Shown: positions 25,164 to 35,575, counted from the stretch's first letter. The stretch is DNA of 64,000 nucleotides from Njordibacter sp937773555 (GCF_047730085.1 NZ_CP159830.1:372001-436000), one strand, 5' to 3'. The notes: generated by a model from the letters alone, not told the origin. Made by a program: numbers and translations.

Positions 25164-27443
25164 ATGAAACACATTGTTTTAAGCGTTTTGTTAAGTTGCA
25201 CATTGGCAGTATCGCAAGTGGTTATGGCTACAAGCTTCACCATTGAAGATATTAATATAGATGGGTTGCAGAGGCTAAGTTCAAGTCAGGCATTCGCCCA
25301 ATTGCCGCTGAAAGTTGGTGATACAGCAGATGAGCGCAGCTTAGCCTATGCCACACGAAGCATGTTCAAAAGTGGCTACTTTGAAGACATTCAGTTAGAG
25401 CAAGAAGGCAATGTGTTGCTGGTGGTTGTACAAGAGCGCCCAGCCATCGGTTTTATAGGCCTAGAGGGTAATAAAATTCTAGCAACAGAGCAGCTTCGCT
25501 CGGCCCTTGAGGCTGCGGGACTGAAGGAAGGTGAGATTTTTAAACGCGCTACTTTGGCACAAATAGAACTGGAACTAGAACGGCAATATAATCGCCAAGG
25601 GCGATATGCGGTATTAGTCGAATCGGTAGTAAGTGAGTTGGGTGAAAATCGAGTCTCTATTAATGTAAAAATTAATGAAGGCATCACATCATCTATTAGC
25701 CATATCAACATCATAGGCAATGACAATTATGCCGATGCTGAACTTATGGATTTAATGAGCCTGAAAACACCTGGTGTGTGGACATTATTTACTAAGGATG
25801 ACCAATACTCTAGAGAAAAGCTCACCGCAGACCTAGAAAATATACGCTCACATTATTTAAACAAAGGCTATGTGCTATTTAACATTGAATCCACACAAGT
25901 GGCTATTTCCCCTGACAAAACCAGTGTGTTCATTACTATCAACTTGGTGGAAGGTGAGGAGTTTAAAATTGGTAAGGTCAGCATTGCTGGCCAATATGAA
26001 GTAGATGATGCTGATATATGGGGACTTGTTGGCGAATCATCAGGCCAAGTTTTTTCTCGAAAGAGCCTTGTTAATGCAGCTGCAGATGTGCGCCAACTCT
26101 TTGGGGATAATGGATTTGCTTTTGCTGAAGTTCAGCCAGTTCCGTTAGTGAACGAAGTGCAAAAAACGGTAGACGTGCAATACCAAATCAGGTCGGGCAA
26201 ACGAACCTACGTGCGCCGCATAAATTTTAGAGGTAATACTCGGACCAGTGATGATGTGTTGCGACGTGAAGTGCGTCAAATGGAAGGTGGGGTGGCATCT
26301 ATGGCAGATATCACAGCTTCAAAATTACGTCTCCAGCGTTTGGGTTTCTTCAATAATGTGGTGGTAGAAACAACGCCTGTGGTTGGCACTGATGATCAGT
26401 TGGATGTTGAGTTTGCCGTAGAAGAAGGGCTTACTGCGGATTGGTCTGTCATGGTTGGCTATGCTGATGGGGAAGGCGCTTTTTGGGGCGGCTCAGTCAA
26501 TCAAAATAACTTCTTAGGCACGGGTAATAAAATGCAAGCGTCTTTTTCTTCTAGTAGCAGTACGGATGAATATAAATTCAGCTACCTTAACCCCTATTAT
26601 ACGATAGATGGCGTAAGCCGTGGCGTTGATTTGTATTACACCAAGCGAGATTATGCCAAGGTTGATGTGAGTAATTTTGCCACTGATACTGTAGGTATGG
26701 ATCTGCGTTTTGGCTATCCAATAGATGATAATACTCGCCTAGATTTCAAAGTAGGCTATGAACGTATAGACCTAACCTTGGGGGCGTCTCCTTCTGTTGA
26801 AGCGACTGATTTTACCAATGCTGAAGGCCTAAATTACAAGCAGTTTAAAACCTCAGTAAACTGGAATAATAATACTCTCAATGATTTCTGGTACCCAACC
26901 CAAGGTAGTTCGCATGGTGTTAATTTAGATCTAGCTTTGCCTAACAGTGACCTAAACTTCTATCAATTGAGCTACAACTACCGAAACTTTACACCCGTTA
27001 ACTACACTGAATCCCTAGTCTTCTCTACAGGGGCGCAAGTTGCTGTTGTGGGGGCTTATGGCGCTACAAGCACCACACCGTTTTTTACTAACTATTACGC
27101 AGGTGGCTTTGGTAGTGTACGTGGTTTTGCTAACAATTCTTTAGGGCCTACAAACTCCCTCAGCGAGCCTTTAGGTGGTCAAATTCTTAGCACTGCTTCT
27201 GCAGAGCTAATTTTTCCACTGTTTAGTGATATGCCATCGGTTCGTACATCACTGTTTGTTGACGTAGGCAATGTACACAAATCTGGCGAATTTACTCTGG
27301 GTGATCTAAGAGCGTCTGGTGGTCTCAACCTTGCTTGGTTGACACCGGTGGGGCCGCTAACCCTAGTTTTGGCAGCGCCATTAAAACAAAAAACTGGCGA
27401 CCTAACACAATCAACACATATAACTTTAGGCCGCTCGTTCTAG
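25164..27443 (+). CDS. bamA: Outer membrane protein assembly factor BamA
   Basis: 759 residues. Residues 1-22 are a signal peptide (MKHIVLSVLLSCTLAVSQVVMA). Five POTRA domains follow (about 23-420: TSFTIEDINIDGLQRLS, PAIGFIGLEGN, SSISHINIIGND, FKIGKVSIAGQYE, RTYVRRINFRGNTRTSDDVLRRE). The C-terminal 16-strand barrel contains the VRGF motif (FGSVRGFANNS) and ends in LGRSF with terminal Phe. BamA inserts barrel proteins into the outer membrane. Upstream of skp, as in most gammaproteobacteria. Confidence 0.98.
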   Translation: MKHIVLSVLLSCTLAVSQVVMATSFTIEDINIDGLQRLSSSQAFAQLPLKVGDTADERSLAYATRSMFKSGYFEDIQLEQEGNVLLVVVQERPAIGFIGLEGNKILATEQLRSALEAAGLKEGEIFKRATLAQIELELERQYNRQGRYAVLVESVVSELGENRVSINVKINEGITSSISHINIIGNDNYADAELMDLMSLKTPGVWTLFTKDDQYSREKLTADLENIRSHYLNKGYVLFNIESTQVAISPDKTSVFITINLVEGEEFKIGKVSIAGQYEVDDADIWGLVGESSGQVFSRKSLVNAAADVRQLFGDNGFAFAEVQPVPLVNEVQKTVDVQYQIRSGKRTYVRRINFRGNTRTSDDVLRREVRQMEGGVASMADITASKLRLQRLGFFNNVVVETTPVVGTDDQLDVEFAVEEGLTADWSVMVGYADGEGAFWGGSVNQNNFLGTGNKMQASFSSSSSTDEYKFSYLNPYYTIDGVSRGVDLYYTKRDYAKVDVSNFATDTVGMDLRFGYPIDDNTRLDFKVGYERIDLTLGASPSVEATDFTNAEGLNYKQFKTSVNWNNNTLNDFWYPTQGSSHGVNLDLALPNSDLNFYQLSYNYRNFTPVNYTESLVFSTGAQVAVVGAYGATSTTPFFTNYYAGGFGSVRGFANNSLGPTNSLSEPLGGQILSTASAELIFPLFSDMPSVRTSLFVDVGNVHKSGEFTLGDLRASGGLNLAWLTPVGPLTLVLAAPLKQKTGDLTQSTHITLGRSF

Positions 27444-27465
27444 TCTAAGTTCACAAGGAATGATT

Positions 27466-27978
27466 ATGAATAAAGTGAAAAGATTACTCACTGCAGTTGC
27501 TTTTGCTATTACTTTAAGTGCGCCTCAATGGGCAATAGCAGAGGCAATTGTGGTGCTTAAAGCAGAGCAGGCCATGTTTGCTACGCAAAAAGCTATTGTC
27601 TTAGGCCAGCAGCTGTCTGCACAGCTTAAACCTCAAACCACGCGTTACGATTCCATGGGGCTGGAGCTGCAGGCCTTAAAGCAGCGTTTTGAAGCAGATA
27701 AAGATCTCATGAGCAGTGATGAGGTAAAGAAAATTACGCTGGAAATTCAAGGCTTAGGGAACGAATATAAGCAGCTTAAGCAATACCTAGCCAATGTCAA
27801 GGCACAGGCAGAGCAAGAGTTTTTGGCTAGCATGCGCCCTGCGTTGGATCGGGTGTTGCGCCGGCTGATTGAGGAAAATAATATATCCTTAATTATTAAT
27901 GGCCAGTCTGTCATTTATAACACTGCCAGTATAGACATTACCCCTAAAGTTATTGAGTTGCTGAATTTGGAGCCATAA
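27466..27978 (+). CDS. skp: Periplasmic chaperone Skp/OmpH
   Basis: 170 residues from ATG 27466, which has AAGGAATGATT upstream; ATG 27460 lies inside that site. A signal peptide (about 1-25, ending SAPQWAIA) precedes a region rich in Lys, Gln and Glu that should form the long coiled-coil tentacles (ALKQRFEADKDLMSSDEVKKITLEIQG). The C-terminal part returns to the trimer core (IEENNISLIINGQSVIY). Skp holds unfolded outer-membrane proteins in the periplasm for BamA. Located between bamA and lpxD as usual. Confidence 0.92.
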   Translation: MNKVKRLLTAVAFAITLSAPQWAIAEAIVVLKAEQAMFATQKAIVLGQQLSAQLKPQTTRYDSMGLELQALKQRFEADKDLMSSDEVKKITLEIQGLGNEYKQLKQYLANVKAQAEQEFLASMRPALDRVLRRLIEENNISLIINGQSVIYNTASIDITPKVIELLNLEP

Positions 27979-29004
27979 TTGCGTCACTTAACCCTAGGCG
28001 CTATCGCCGAGATCATTGGTGCTAAATTAGAAGGTGATGCAGACTACTCCGTTTCTGGTCTGGCTACATTGGCATCTGCGCTACCTCATCAAGTTAGCTT
28101 TTTAGCAAACATGAAATATGCTGGTCAGCTAAATGTATGCCAAGCTGGGGCAGTGATTTTAAATGCTGATCAAGCAAAGCTTTTTGTTGGGCACTGTTTA
28201 TTGTTAGACAACCCATACCTAGGCTATGCCAAATTATCACAAGAGTTTGCGCCCCTAGCAGATTTTATTGGTATTGATAAAAGTGCCACAGTGCACTCAA
28301 CCGCTACTCTTGGAAGCTCAGTTAATCTGGCTGCTGGCGCAGTGATAGGCCCTTATGCCAGGCTTGGCAATGCGGTTTCTATCGGGCCTAATAGCGTTAT
28401 AGGAGCTCATTCCCGTATCGGCAATGGCACCAACATCGCAGCCAATGTTAGTGTGTACCATGATGTTGAAGTAGGTGATTTTTGCACTATTCATAGTGGA
28501 GCTGTGATTGGTGCAGATGGCTTTGGGTTCGCAAAGGATGGCCCAGACTGGGTTAAAATAGCCCAGCTAGGTGGTGTCACTATTGGTGACCATGTTGAAG
28601 TTGGTGCAGGAACAAGTATAGATCGAGGGGCTTTAGATAACACTATTATAGGCTATGGTGTTAAGCTGGATAACCAAGTTCAGATTGCCCATAATGTAGA
28701 ACTTGGCGACTATACTGCCATTGCAGGGTGCACTGCCATAGCAGGGAGCACTAAATTAGGTAAGCATTGTACAATAGCTGGGGCCTGTGGTATCACTGGC
28801 CACTTAACGCTAACTGATGGTGTGCATGTCACTGCCATGTCTCTAGTGACGCACTCTATTAGTGAGCCTGGGGCATATTCATCAGGTACAGGCCTAGACA
28901 AAAATCAAAAATGGCGGCGCAATGCGACGCGCTTTAAACAGCTTGACCAGATGGCTAAACGCCTTAAACAATTAGAATTAGAAGTGGCACAGCTGCAAAA
29001 CTGA
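27979..29004 (+). CDS. lpxD: UDP-3-O-(3-hydroxyacyl)glucosamine N-acyltransferase
   Basis: 341 residues. Third step of lipid A synthesis: adds a 3-hydroxyacyl chain to the 2-amino group. It starts with TTG directly after the skp stop, with GGAG 8 nt upstream. An N-terminal uridine-binding domain (about 1-100) precedes a left-handed beta-helix of hexapeptide repeats (about 100-310). The catalytic His is in VQIAHNVELGDYTAIAG. The C-terminal helix (FKQLDQMAKRLKQLELEVAQLQ) is the usual acyl-carrier-protein-contacting extension. Confidence 0.97.
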   Translation: MRHLTLGAIAEIIGAKLEGDADYSVSGLATLASALPHQVSFLANMKYAGQLNVCQAGAVILNADQAKLFVGHCLLLDNPYLGYAKLSQEFAPLADFIGIDKSATVHSTATLGSSVNLAAGAVIGPYARLGNAVSIGPNSVIGAHSRIGNGTNIAANVSVYHDVEVGDFCTIHSGAVIGADGFGFAKDGPDWVKIAQLGGVTIGDHVEVGAGTSIDRGALDNTIIGYGVKLDNQVQIAHNVELGDYTAIAGCTAIAGSTKLGKHCTIAGACGITGHLTLTDGVHVTAMSLVTHSISEPGAYSSGTGLDKNQKWRRNATRFKQLDQMAKRLKQLELEVAQLQN

Positions 29005-29040
29005 TCAACACCAAAAGCACCACATAAGGAAAGCACCCCC

Positions 29041-29481
29041 ATGGTAATGGATGTTAAAGAAATTAGAGAGTACTTGCCCCATAGATTCCCGTTTTTACTA
29101 GTTGATCGGGTGACAGAGCTTAATTTAGGTGAATCTATTATTGCGTACAAAAATGTAACGATTAACGAGCCTTTCTTTAATGGACATTTTCCAGACCATC
29201 CGGTAATGCCGGGTGTTTTGATCATTGAGGCTATGGCGCAAGCTGCTGGCATCCTTGGTTTTAAGACGATGGATAAAACGCCACAAGATGGCTCTATCTA
29301 TTATTTTGTGGGTTCTGATAAGTTGCGCTTTAAACGTCCTGTGGTGCCTGGAGATAGGCTCCAGTTAGAGGCCTCTATTAGGTCTGAAAAACGGGGCATT
29401 TGGAAGTTTGAATGCAGTGCAAGTGTTGATGGCGAATTGGCTGCTTCGGCAACAATTTTATGTGCAGATAGGAAGGTTTAG
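29041..29481 (+). CDS. fabZ: 3-hydroxyacyl-ACP dehydratase FabZ
   Basis: 146 residues, hot-dog fold. It dehydrates 3-hydroxyacyl-ACP in fatty acid elongation and competes with LpxA/LpxD for the substrate. The catalytic pair is His49 (NGHFPDHPVMPG) and Glu63 (VLIIEAMAQ). LPHRFPFLLVDRV at the N-terminus is diagnostic. Its stop overlaps the GTG start of lpxA by one base. Confidence 0.98.
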   Translation: MVMDVKEIREYLPHRFPFLLVDRVTELNLGESIIAYKNVTINEPFFNGHFPDHPVMPGVLIIEAMAQAAGILGFKTMDKTPQDGSIYYFVGSDKLRFKRPVVPGDRLQLEASIRSEKRGIWKFECSASVDGELAASATILCADRKV

Positions 29482-30263
29482 TGCCTCAGCCATTGATTCA
29501 CGCAACTGCCATTATTGATCCTAGCGCTGTTATTGCCGCAGATGTGGAGATTGGTCCATATAGCATCGTGGGAGCTGACGTTGAGCTAGGTTCGGGCACT
29601 AAAGTGGAACCCCATGTGGTGATTAAGGGACCCACATATATAGGGCGTAATAATCATATTTTCCAATTCAGTTCCGTAGGCGAAGCTTGCCAAGATATGA
29701 AGTATAACGGCGAACCCACCTGCTTGAAAATTGGTGATCACAACGTAATACGAGAAGGATGCACGTTACATCGTGGCACTATTCAAGATTCTGGAGTAAC
29801 CAAAATTGGTAACCATAATTTATTAATGGCTAATGTTCATGTGGCCCATGATTGTATTTTAGGTGATCATGTTATTGTTGCAAATAATGTTGCGTTAGCA
29901 GGACACGTGCAGGTTGGTGATTATGCTATTTTGGGTGGCTTTACTGCGGTGCATCAGTTTTGCCATATTGGACCTCACTGCATGACTGGAGCGGGTAGTG
30001 TGGTATTAAAAGACATTCCCGCCTTTGTAATGGCTAACGGTAACTCTGTTTCTCCTCACGGGATGAACACCGAAGGTTTAAAACGCCGCGGATTTAGTGA
30101 GGAAACCATTAAGGTTTTACGTCAAGCGTATAAAATCATCTTCCGCCAAGGACTAACTCTTGATGTTGCTATCGAGCGTTTACATGAAATGTCAGTCGGT
30201 GACGATGAACTGTCAGTATTAATTAGCTCGTTGAAAGAGTCGAGTCGTGGCATAATTCGCTAG
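29481..30263 (+). CDS. lpxA: UDP-N-acetylglucosamine O-acyltransferase
   Basis: 260 residues, starting with GTG that shares a base with the fabZ stop. First step of lipid A synthesis: acylates the 3-OH of UDP-GlcNAc. Left-handed beta-helix hexapeptide repeats span about 8-190, with catalytic His123 in NVHVAHDCILGDH. The C-terminal helical domain includes GMNTEGLKRRGFSEETIKVLRQAYK, conserved in LpxA. Confidence 0.98.
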   Translation: MPQPLIHATAIIDPSAVIAADVEIGPYSIVGADVELGSGTKVEPHVVIKGPTYIGRNNHIFQFSSVGEACQDMKYNGEPTCLKIGDHNVIREGCTLHRGTIQDSGVTKIGNHNLLMANVHVAHDCILGDHVIVANNVALAGHVQVGDYAILGGFTAVHQFCHIGPHCMTGAGSVVLKDIPAFVMANGNSVSPHGMNTEGLKRRGFSEETIKVLRQAYKIIFRQGLTLDVAIERLHEMSVGDDELSVLISSLKESSRGIIR

Positions 30264-30274
30264 TAGGTTTACCC

Positions 30275-31444
30275 ATGTCTAATAACACTATTGTCATCGT
30301 TGCTGGTGAAGCCTCAGGAGACATATTAGGGGCGGGTTTGATGCGGGCTCTGCTAAAGCAGCAGCCAGGTCTTAACTTTGAAGGTATTGGTGGCCCACAA
30401 ATGATGGCCCTTGGGTTCACGAGCCTAGTGCCTATAGAGCGCTTGTCGGTAATGGGTTTGGTAGAAGTGTTGGGGCGTTTACCAGAATTATTATTACTTC
30501 GAAGACGTCTCATTAAACGCTATATCCTGCAGCCCCCTCTGGCTATGATTGGTATTGATGCGCCAGACTTCAACCTAGCCTTAGAAACGCAACTTAAAGC
30601 CCATAACATACCTACAGTGCACTACGTTAGTCCGTCTGTATGGGCATGGCGTGAAGAAAGGGTCTTTACTGTGGGTAAAGCATGTCACAGAGTACTTGCC
30701 CTACTGCCGTTTGAATTACCCTATTACCAGCGCCATCAAATCCCTGCGACATTTGTAGGCCACCCCTTGGCAGATGTTATTCCAGGCAATCTAACTCAGC
30801 AACAGGCCAAAAAAGAATTGCAGCTAAACGATCACCAAGTGCTAGCTATTTTACCGGGCAGTCGGGCTATGGAAGTCAAACAGTTGGGGGAAGATTTTTT
30901 GGCAGCTGCAAGCCTTTTGCAAACTAAAAATCCACAATTGCAATTGGTTTTAGCAGCAGCAAACTGGCAACGAAAAAAACAGTTAGATACTTTATTGCGA
31001 GCTTATCCAGATTTAGAGGTCACACTCGCAGTGGGCCAGTCTCACTCAGTTTTGGCAGCTGCAGATGCAGTATTAGTGGCCTCTGGCACAGCGGCTTTAG
31101 AAGCGCTGCTGTTTGAAAAGCCCATGCTGGTCTGCTATCGCTTAAGCCCTATAAGTTACAGTCTGTTTAGGCGTAAACTTAAGGTGCCTTTTGTAAGCTT
31201 ACCTAATTTGCTAGCTGGCCAAAAAGTAGTTGAAGAGCTGTTACAAGAACAAGTTCAGCCGCAGCCCATTGCAAAGCATTTAACACAGTTATTGTTCGAC
31301 CCATTAGTTGCTCAAAAGCAGCGTGGCCAGCTTGCCAATATACACCAACAATTGTCTTGTGGAGCAGATATTGCAGCAGCTCAGGCAGTGATTGAAGTGA
31401 TTGCAGAGCAGGGTGCAGGGGTGTCTCAAAGGCACAGAATATGA
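30275..31444 (+). CDS. lpxB: Lipid A disaccharide synthase
   Basis: 389 residues, GT-B glycosyltransferase of family GT19. It joins UDP-diacyl-GlcN and lipid X into the lipid A disaccharide on the inner face of the membrane. Motifs: IVAGEASGDILGAGLM at the N-terminus, GIDAPDFNLALE, YVSPSVWAWREERV, VGHPLADVIP, ILPGSRAMEVKQL and ASGTAALEALLFEKPMLVCYR. It overlaps rnhB by 4 bp (ATGA). Confidence 0.97.
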   Translation: MSNNTIVIVAGEASGDILGAGLMRALLKQQPGLNFEGIGGPQMMALGFTSLVPIERLSVMGLVEVLGRLPELLLLRRRLIKRYILQPPLAMIGIDAPDFNLALETQLKAHNIPTVHYVSPSVWAWREERVFTVGKACHRVLALLPFELPYYQRHQIPATFVGHPLADVIPGNLTQQQAKKELQLNDHQVLAILPGSRAMEVKQLGEDFLAAASLLQTKNPQLQLVLAAANWQRKKQLDTLLRAYPDLEVTLAVGQSHSVLAAADAVLVASGTAALEALLFEKPMLVCYRLSPISYSLFRRKLKVPFVSLPNLLAGQKVVEELLQEQVQPQPIAKHLTQLLFDPLVAQKQRGQLANIHQQLSCGADIAAAQAVIEVIAEQGAGVSQRHRI

Positions 31445-32046
31445 TCCAAGAATCAATAGTGGTTGAAATGACCTCTAGGATAGGTGTGATTTGCGGTGTT
31501 GACGAGGCAGGCCGAGGGCCCTTGTTTGGTGATGTGGTTGCCGCAGCAGTTATACTAGATCCAGGCAAGCCTATTGCAGGTTTAGGAGATTCCAAAAAAA
31601 TCAGCGAAAAGGTGAGAGAAAAGCTGTACCAGCAAATTTATAAACATGCCATTAGTGTTGGTGTAGGCAGAGCTAGTGCCGCAGAAATAGATCAAATGAA
31701 TATATTACAAGCCAGTATGCTAGCCATGAAACGCGCCGTAGAGAGTTTGAGCCTGGTGCCCGATTTAGCATTAATTGATGGCAATCGTTGCCCTTCATTA
31801 ATCTGTGCAAGTGAAGCCATTATCAAAGGTGATGCCAAAGAGATCACCATTGGCGCAGCCTCAATTATTGCTAAAGTCACCCGTGATAGGGAAATGCTAG
31901 AATGGCACAAAAAATACCCGTGGTATGGTTTAGATAGGCATAAAGGTTATCCTACTCAAGCACATATAAAAGCGCTAGAAGAGCATGGAATAAGCCCACA
32001 ACATCGGCGCAGTTTTGCACCCGTACGACGTTTAATTGGAACTTAA
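31441..32046 (+). CDS. rnhB: Ribonuclease HII
   Basis: 201 residues. It cleaves RNA in RNA/DNA hybrids, including single embedded ribonucleotides. The catalytic acidic residues are in GVDEAGRGPLFG (Asp, Glu), LIDGNRCP (Asp) and the later IIAKVTRDREM (Asp). The start codon overlaps the lpxB stop (ATGA). An internal ATG ten codons in (MTSRIGVICGVDE) is an alternative start. Located between lpxB and dnaE as in pseudomonads. Confidence 0.97.
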   Translation: MIQESIVVEMTSRIGVICGVDEAGRGPLFGDVVAAAVILDPGKPIAGLGDSKKISEKVREKLYQQIYKHAISVGVGRASAAEIDQMNILQASMLAMKRAVESLSLVPDLALIDGNRCPSLICASEAIIKGDAKEITIGAASIIAKVTRDREMLEWHKKYPWYGLDRHKGYPTQAHIKALEEHGISPQHRRSFAPVRRLIGT

Positions 32047-32047
32047 T

Positions 32048-35000
32048 ATGACCCAAGCTGTACCCTTTGTGCATTTGCGTATGCACTCCGAGTTTTCATT
32101 AATTGACAGTATGATTCGTGTCAAACCATTAATGAAAACCCTGCAAGCAGAACAAATGCCGGCCATTGCTTTAACAGATCAATCCAACATGTGTGGCATG
32201 ATTAAGTTTTATAAAGCAGCCCAAAGCGCTGGTATTAAACCCATTTGTGGCTGTGATGTTTTCATTAGTGCAGGCCCTGTAGCTGACACCGCTGCCACTC
32301 GCATCACCCTGTTAGCCATGAATGCCAAAGGGTACCTCAATCTTACAGAACTGGTGTCACGCTCTTTTCAAGAGGGTCAGGCTGACGGTAGGGCAATTAT
32401 ACAAAAGCAATGGCTGGCAGAAAAAAACGAAGGGCTTATCGTTTTATCTGGTGCTGCTCAAGGTGAGGTTGGGCAAGCATTAATTAATCGTGGTTTGGCT
32501 GATGCTAAAGAAATACTAAACGACTGGACGGCGATCTTTGGTGACCGGTTTTATTTGGAAGTTCAGCGAACAGGCCGTCAATATGATGAAGATTGTTTGC
32601 ACCTTTGCGTTGAATTAGCACAGATTACACAGGTGCCTATAGTGGCTACCAACGACGTAATGTTTATTTCTTCAGAAGACTTTGAAGCTCATGAAACTAG
32701 GGTGTGCATTAACCAAAGTATGGTTTTAGACGACCCCAGGAGGGTTAAGGCATACTCCAATCAGCAATACTTGCGAAGTATTGAAGAGATGCAAGCTCTG
32801 TTTTCAGATCTACCTTCTGCGCTGGCTAACAGTGTACAGATTGCTAAACGGTGTAATTTAGATATTGAGCTAGGGCAGTGTTTTTTGCCTAACTTTCCGG
32901 TACCCGAAGGCATGACCATAGATGAGTTCTTTGGCCAGGTTTCCCGTGATGGCCTGAATAAGCGCCTGCAGGTTATTCTGGATCCGTCAGATCCAGAATT
33001 TAATAATAAACGTAAAATATTTGACGATAGGCTAGATTTTGAGCTAAATATTATTTGCCAAATGGGATTCCCAGGTTATTTTCTTATCGTTATGGATTTC
33101 ATTCGTTGGGCTAAGGATAATGATATTCCAGTAGGCCCTGGGCGTGGCTCAGGTGCAGGGTCTTTAGTTGCCTATGTGTTAGAAATTACTGACTTAGACC
33201 CACTAAAATATGATCTTTTATTCGAACGATTTTTGAATCCGGAACGAGTGTCGATGCCTGATTTTGATATTGATTTTTGTATGGATAACCGTGACCGTGT
33301 TATTGAGTATGTGTCTCAAACCTATGGTAAAGATGCGGTATCACAAATCATTACCTTCGGTACCATGGCAGCCAAAGCGGTGGTACGAGACGTAGCTCGT
33401 GTGCAAGGTAAGCCTTTTGGTTTGGCTGACAAACTATCAAAATTAATTCCTTTTGAAGTGGGTATAACTCTACGCAAAGCGGTAGAACAAGAAGACGCCC
33501 TGCGTGAGTTCATTGACAATAATGACGAAGTTCAAGAAATTATGGACATGGCGTATCAGTTAGAAGGACTGACACGTAATGTAGGAAAGCACGCAGGTGG
33601 TGTAGTTATAGCACCCACTAAGTTAACCGATTTTTCACCTCTCTATTGTGATGTGGATGGTTCTGGTTTAGTCACTCAATATGACAAAAATGATGTTGAA
33701 GATGCAGGCTTGGTTAAGTTTGACTTTTTAGGCTTGAAAACCCTCACCGTTGTTGATTGGGCCATGGGCATGATCAACCAAAGGCGAAAAGTTAAGGGCG
33801 AAACAGCCATTGCCATTGAGACCATCCCACTGGCAGACGAGTCAGTCTACAAGTTACTTCAGGGCGCAGAGACGACTGGCGTATTCCAGCTGGAATCAAG
33901 GGGTATGAAGGATCTCATTAAGCGCCAATTACCCAGTAGTTTTGAAGATATTATTGCCCTAGTAGCACTGTTTCGACCAGGGCCATTACAGTCGGGTATG
34001 GTAGACGATTTTATTAATCGAAAGCATGGTCGAGCCAAGCTTGCGTGGCCCCATGAAGACTATCAATTAGATTCGTTGAAGCCAATACTAGAGCCAACCT
34101 ACGGGATCATTTTGTACCAAGAGCAGGTGATGCAAATCGCTCAGGTTATGGCAGGCTATAGCCTTGGTGAAGCAGACATGTTGCGCCGCGCAATGGGTAA
34201 GAAAAAGCCAGAAGAGATGGCTAAACAGCGGTCAGGATTTTTAGCTGGCAGTTTAGCCAACGGCATTGATGAGGGCTTGGCAGGCAATATTTTTGATCTG
34301 GTAGAAAAGTTTGCTGGTTATGGTTTTAATAAATCTCACTCTGCCGCTTATGCTTTAGTGGCATACCAAACAGCCTGGCTAAAATATCACTATCCTGCAG
34401 AATTTATGGCGGCTGTGTTGTCAGCAGATATGCAAAATATCGAAAAAATTGTTATTTTTGTTGAAGAATGTCGCCGCATGGAACTGCCACTCAACCTGCC
34501 AGACGTAAATGCGAGCCATTTCAAGTTTACTGTGAATGCTGCCAATGAGGTTGTGTATGGCCTTGGTGCGGTTAAAGGAGTTGGCGAAGGTCCAGTTGCG
34601 GCCATTATCGAGGCCCGTGAAAAAGGTGGGGACTTTATCAACCTGTTTGATTTTTGCAAGCGTGTTGGTAGTAAAAAAATAAATAAACGCGTGTTGGATG
34701 CGCTGGTAGCCAGCGGTGCACTAGACACGTTAGTGCCTAATAAAGAGCGTTCTGTACTTTATAGCGCTATACCAGATGCCGTGCAATCAGCGGATCAGAG
34801 CGAGCGTAATGCGGACGCAGGCATGATGGATCTGTTTGGTGAAATTGTTCCACTAGTAGATGATGAAGGTGCTTTGGAGCACGTTTATGAGAGGCACTTA
34901 GCCGCTAGGCCGTTAACTCTCAAGCAGCGTTTAAAAGGTGAGAAAGATACCTTGGGCCTCTATGTTACGGGTCATCCTATTGATAGCTATGATCATGAGT

Positions 35001-35575
35001 TAGGGCGTTTTTTGCGATGCCGTTTAGACCAACTTGTTGCTAAAAAAGATAAGCAGTGGATAGCGGGCCTAGTCGTAGCAAGTCGAACCATGAAAACCAA
35101 GCGTGGTAAAACGATAGCCTTTTTAACTTTAGATGACCGGCGGGCTAGGGTAGATGTGGCTCTGTTTGGCGACAGTTATGAAAAGTACCGAGAGTTGCTA
35201 CAAAATGATCGTTTACTTATTGTCGAGGGTGAGGTGTCAGAAGATGATTATTCTGGGGGCCTAAAAGTGAGTGCTCAGCAGATTCTTACTATGCCTCAAG
35301 CGCGTACTGTATTCTCTAAGGGATTGTGTTTATCGGTAGCGCCTGACTTTGCTCAAGGTAAGGGCCTGCAACAATTACTTGGCATTTTAACATCCCATCA
35401 GGTAAGGGGTGATACGCCTGCAGCAAAGCTTGAATTGCAGTATGAAAACAGTGTTGGTCGAGGGGTTATTCGCTGCGCCTCGCCGTGGCGTCTAGAAGTA
35501 GAAGATGACATGTTACAAGAGCTAGCGTATCTTTTAGGTGAAGATGCGGTAAAAATGCGCTACAGCAAATTATAA
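32048..35575 (+). CDS. dnaE: DNA polymerase III alpha subunit
   Basis: 1175 residues from ATG 32048 (MTQAVPFVHLRMHSEFSLIDS), 1 bp after the rnhB stop. The catalytic subunit of the replicase. Domain order: PHP domain (about 1-270), palm and thumb with the catalytic aspartates in MPDFDIDFCMDNRD (about 405), fingers (YGFNKSHSAAYALVAYQTAWLKYHYP, about 760-785), tandem HhH (about 830-900), an OB-fold (WIAGLVVASRTMKTKRGKTIAFLTLDD, about 1000-1080) and the tau-binding tail. Length matches E. coli (1160). Confidence 0.98.
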   Translation: MTQAVPFVHLRMHSEFSLIDSMIRVKPLMKTLQAEQMPAIALTDQSNMCGMIKFYKAAQSAGIKPICGCDVFISAGPVADTAATRITLLAMNAKGYLNLTELVSRSFQEGQADGRAIIQKQWLAEKNEGLIVLSGAAQGEVGQALINRGLADAKEILNDWTAIFGDRFYLEVQRTGRQYDEDCLHLCVELAQITQVPIVATNDVMFISSEDFEAHETRVCINQSMVLDDPRRVKAYSNQQYLRSIEEMQALFSDLPSALANSVQIAKRCNLDIELGQCFLPNFPVPEGMTIDEFFGQVSRDGLNKRLQVILDPSDPEFNNKRKIFDDRLDFELNIICQMGFPGYFLIVMDFIRWAKDNDIPVGPGRGSGAGSLVAYVLEITDLDPLKYDLLFERFLNPERVSMPDFDIDFCMDNRDRVIEYVSQTYGKDAVSQIITFGTMAAKAVVRDVARVQGKPFGLADKLSKLIPFEVGITLRKAVEQEDALREFIDNNDEVQEIMDMAYQLEGLTRNVGKHAGGVVIAPTKLTDFSPLYCDVDGSGLVTQYDKNDVEDAGLVKFDFLGLKTLTVVDWAMGMINQRRKVKGETAIAIETIPLADESVYKLLQGAETTGVFQLESRGMKDLIKRQLPSSFEDIIALVALFRPGPLQSGMVDDFINRKHGRAKLAWPHEDYQLDSLKPILEPTYGIILYQEQVMQIAQVMAGYSLGEADMLRRAMGKKKPEEMAKQRSGFLAGSLANGIDEGLAGNIFDLVEKFAGYGFNKSHSAAYALVAYQTAWLKYHYPAEFMAAVLSADMQNIEKIVIFVEECRRMELPLNLPDVNASHFKFTVNAANEVVYGLGAVKGVGEGPVAAIIEAREKGGDFINLFDFCKRVGSKKINKRVLDALVASGALDTLVPNKERSVLYSAIPDAVQSADQSERNADAGMMDLFGEIVPLVDDEGALEHVYERHLAARPLTLKQRLKGEKDTLGLYVTGHPIDSYDHELGRFLRCRLDQLVAKKDKQWIAGLVVASRTMKTKRGKTIAFLTLDDRRARVDVALFGDSYEKYRELLQNDRLLIVEGEVSEDDYSGGLKVSAQQILTMPQARTVFSKGLCLSVAPDFAQGKGLQQLLGILTSHQVRGDTPAAKLELQYENSVGRGVIRCASPWRLEVEDDMLQELAYLLGEDAVKMRYSKL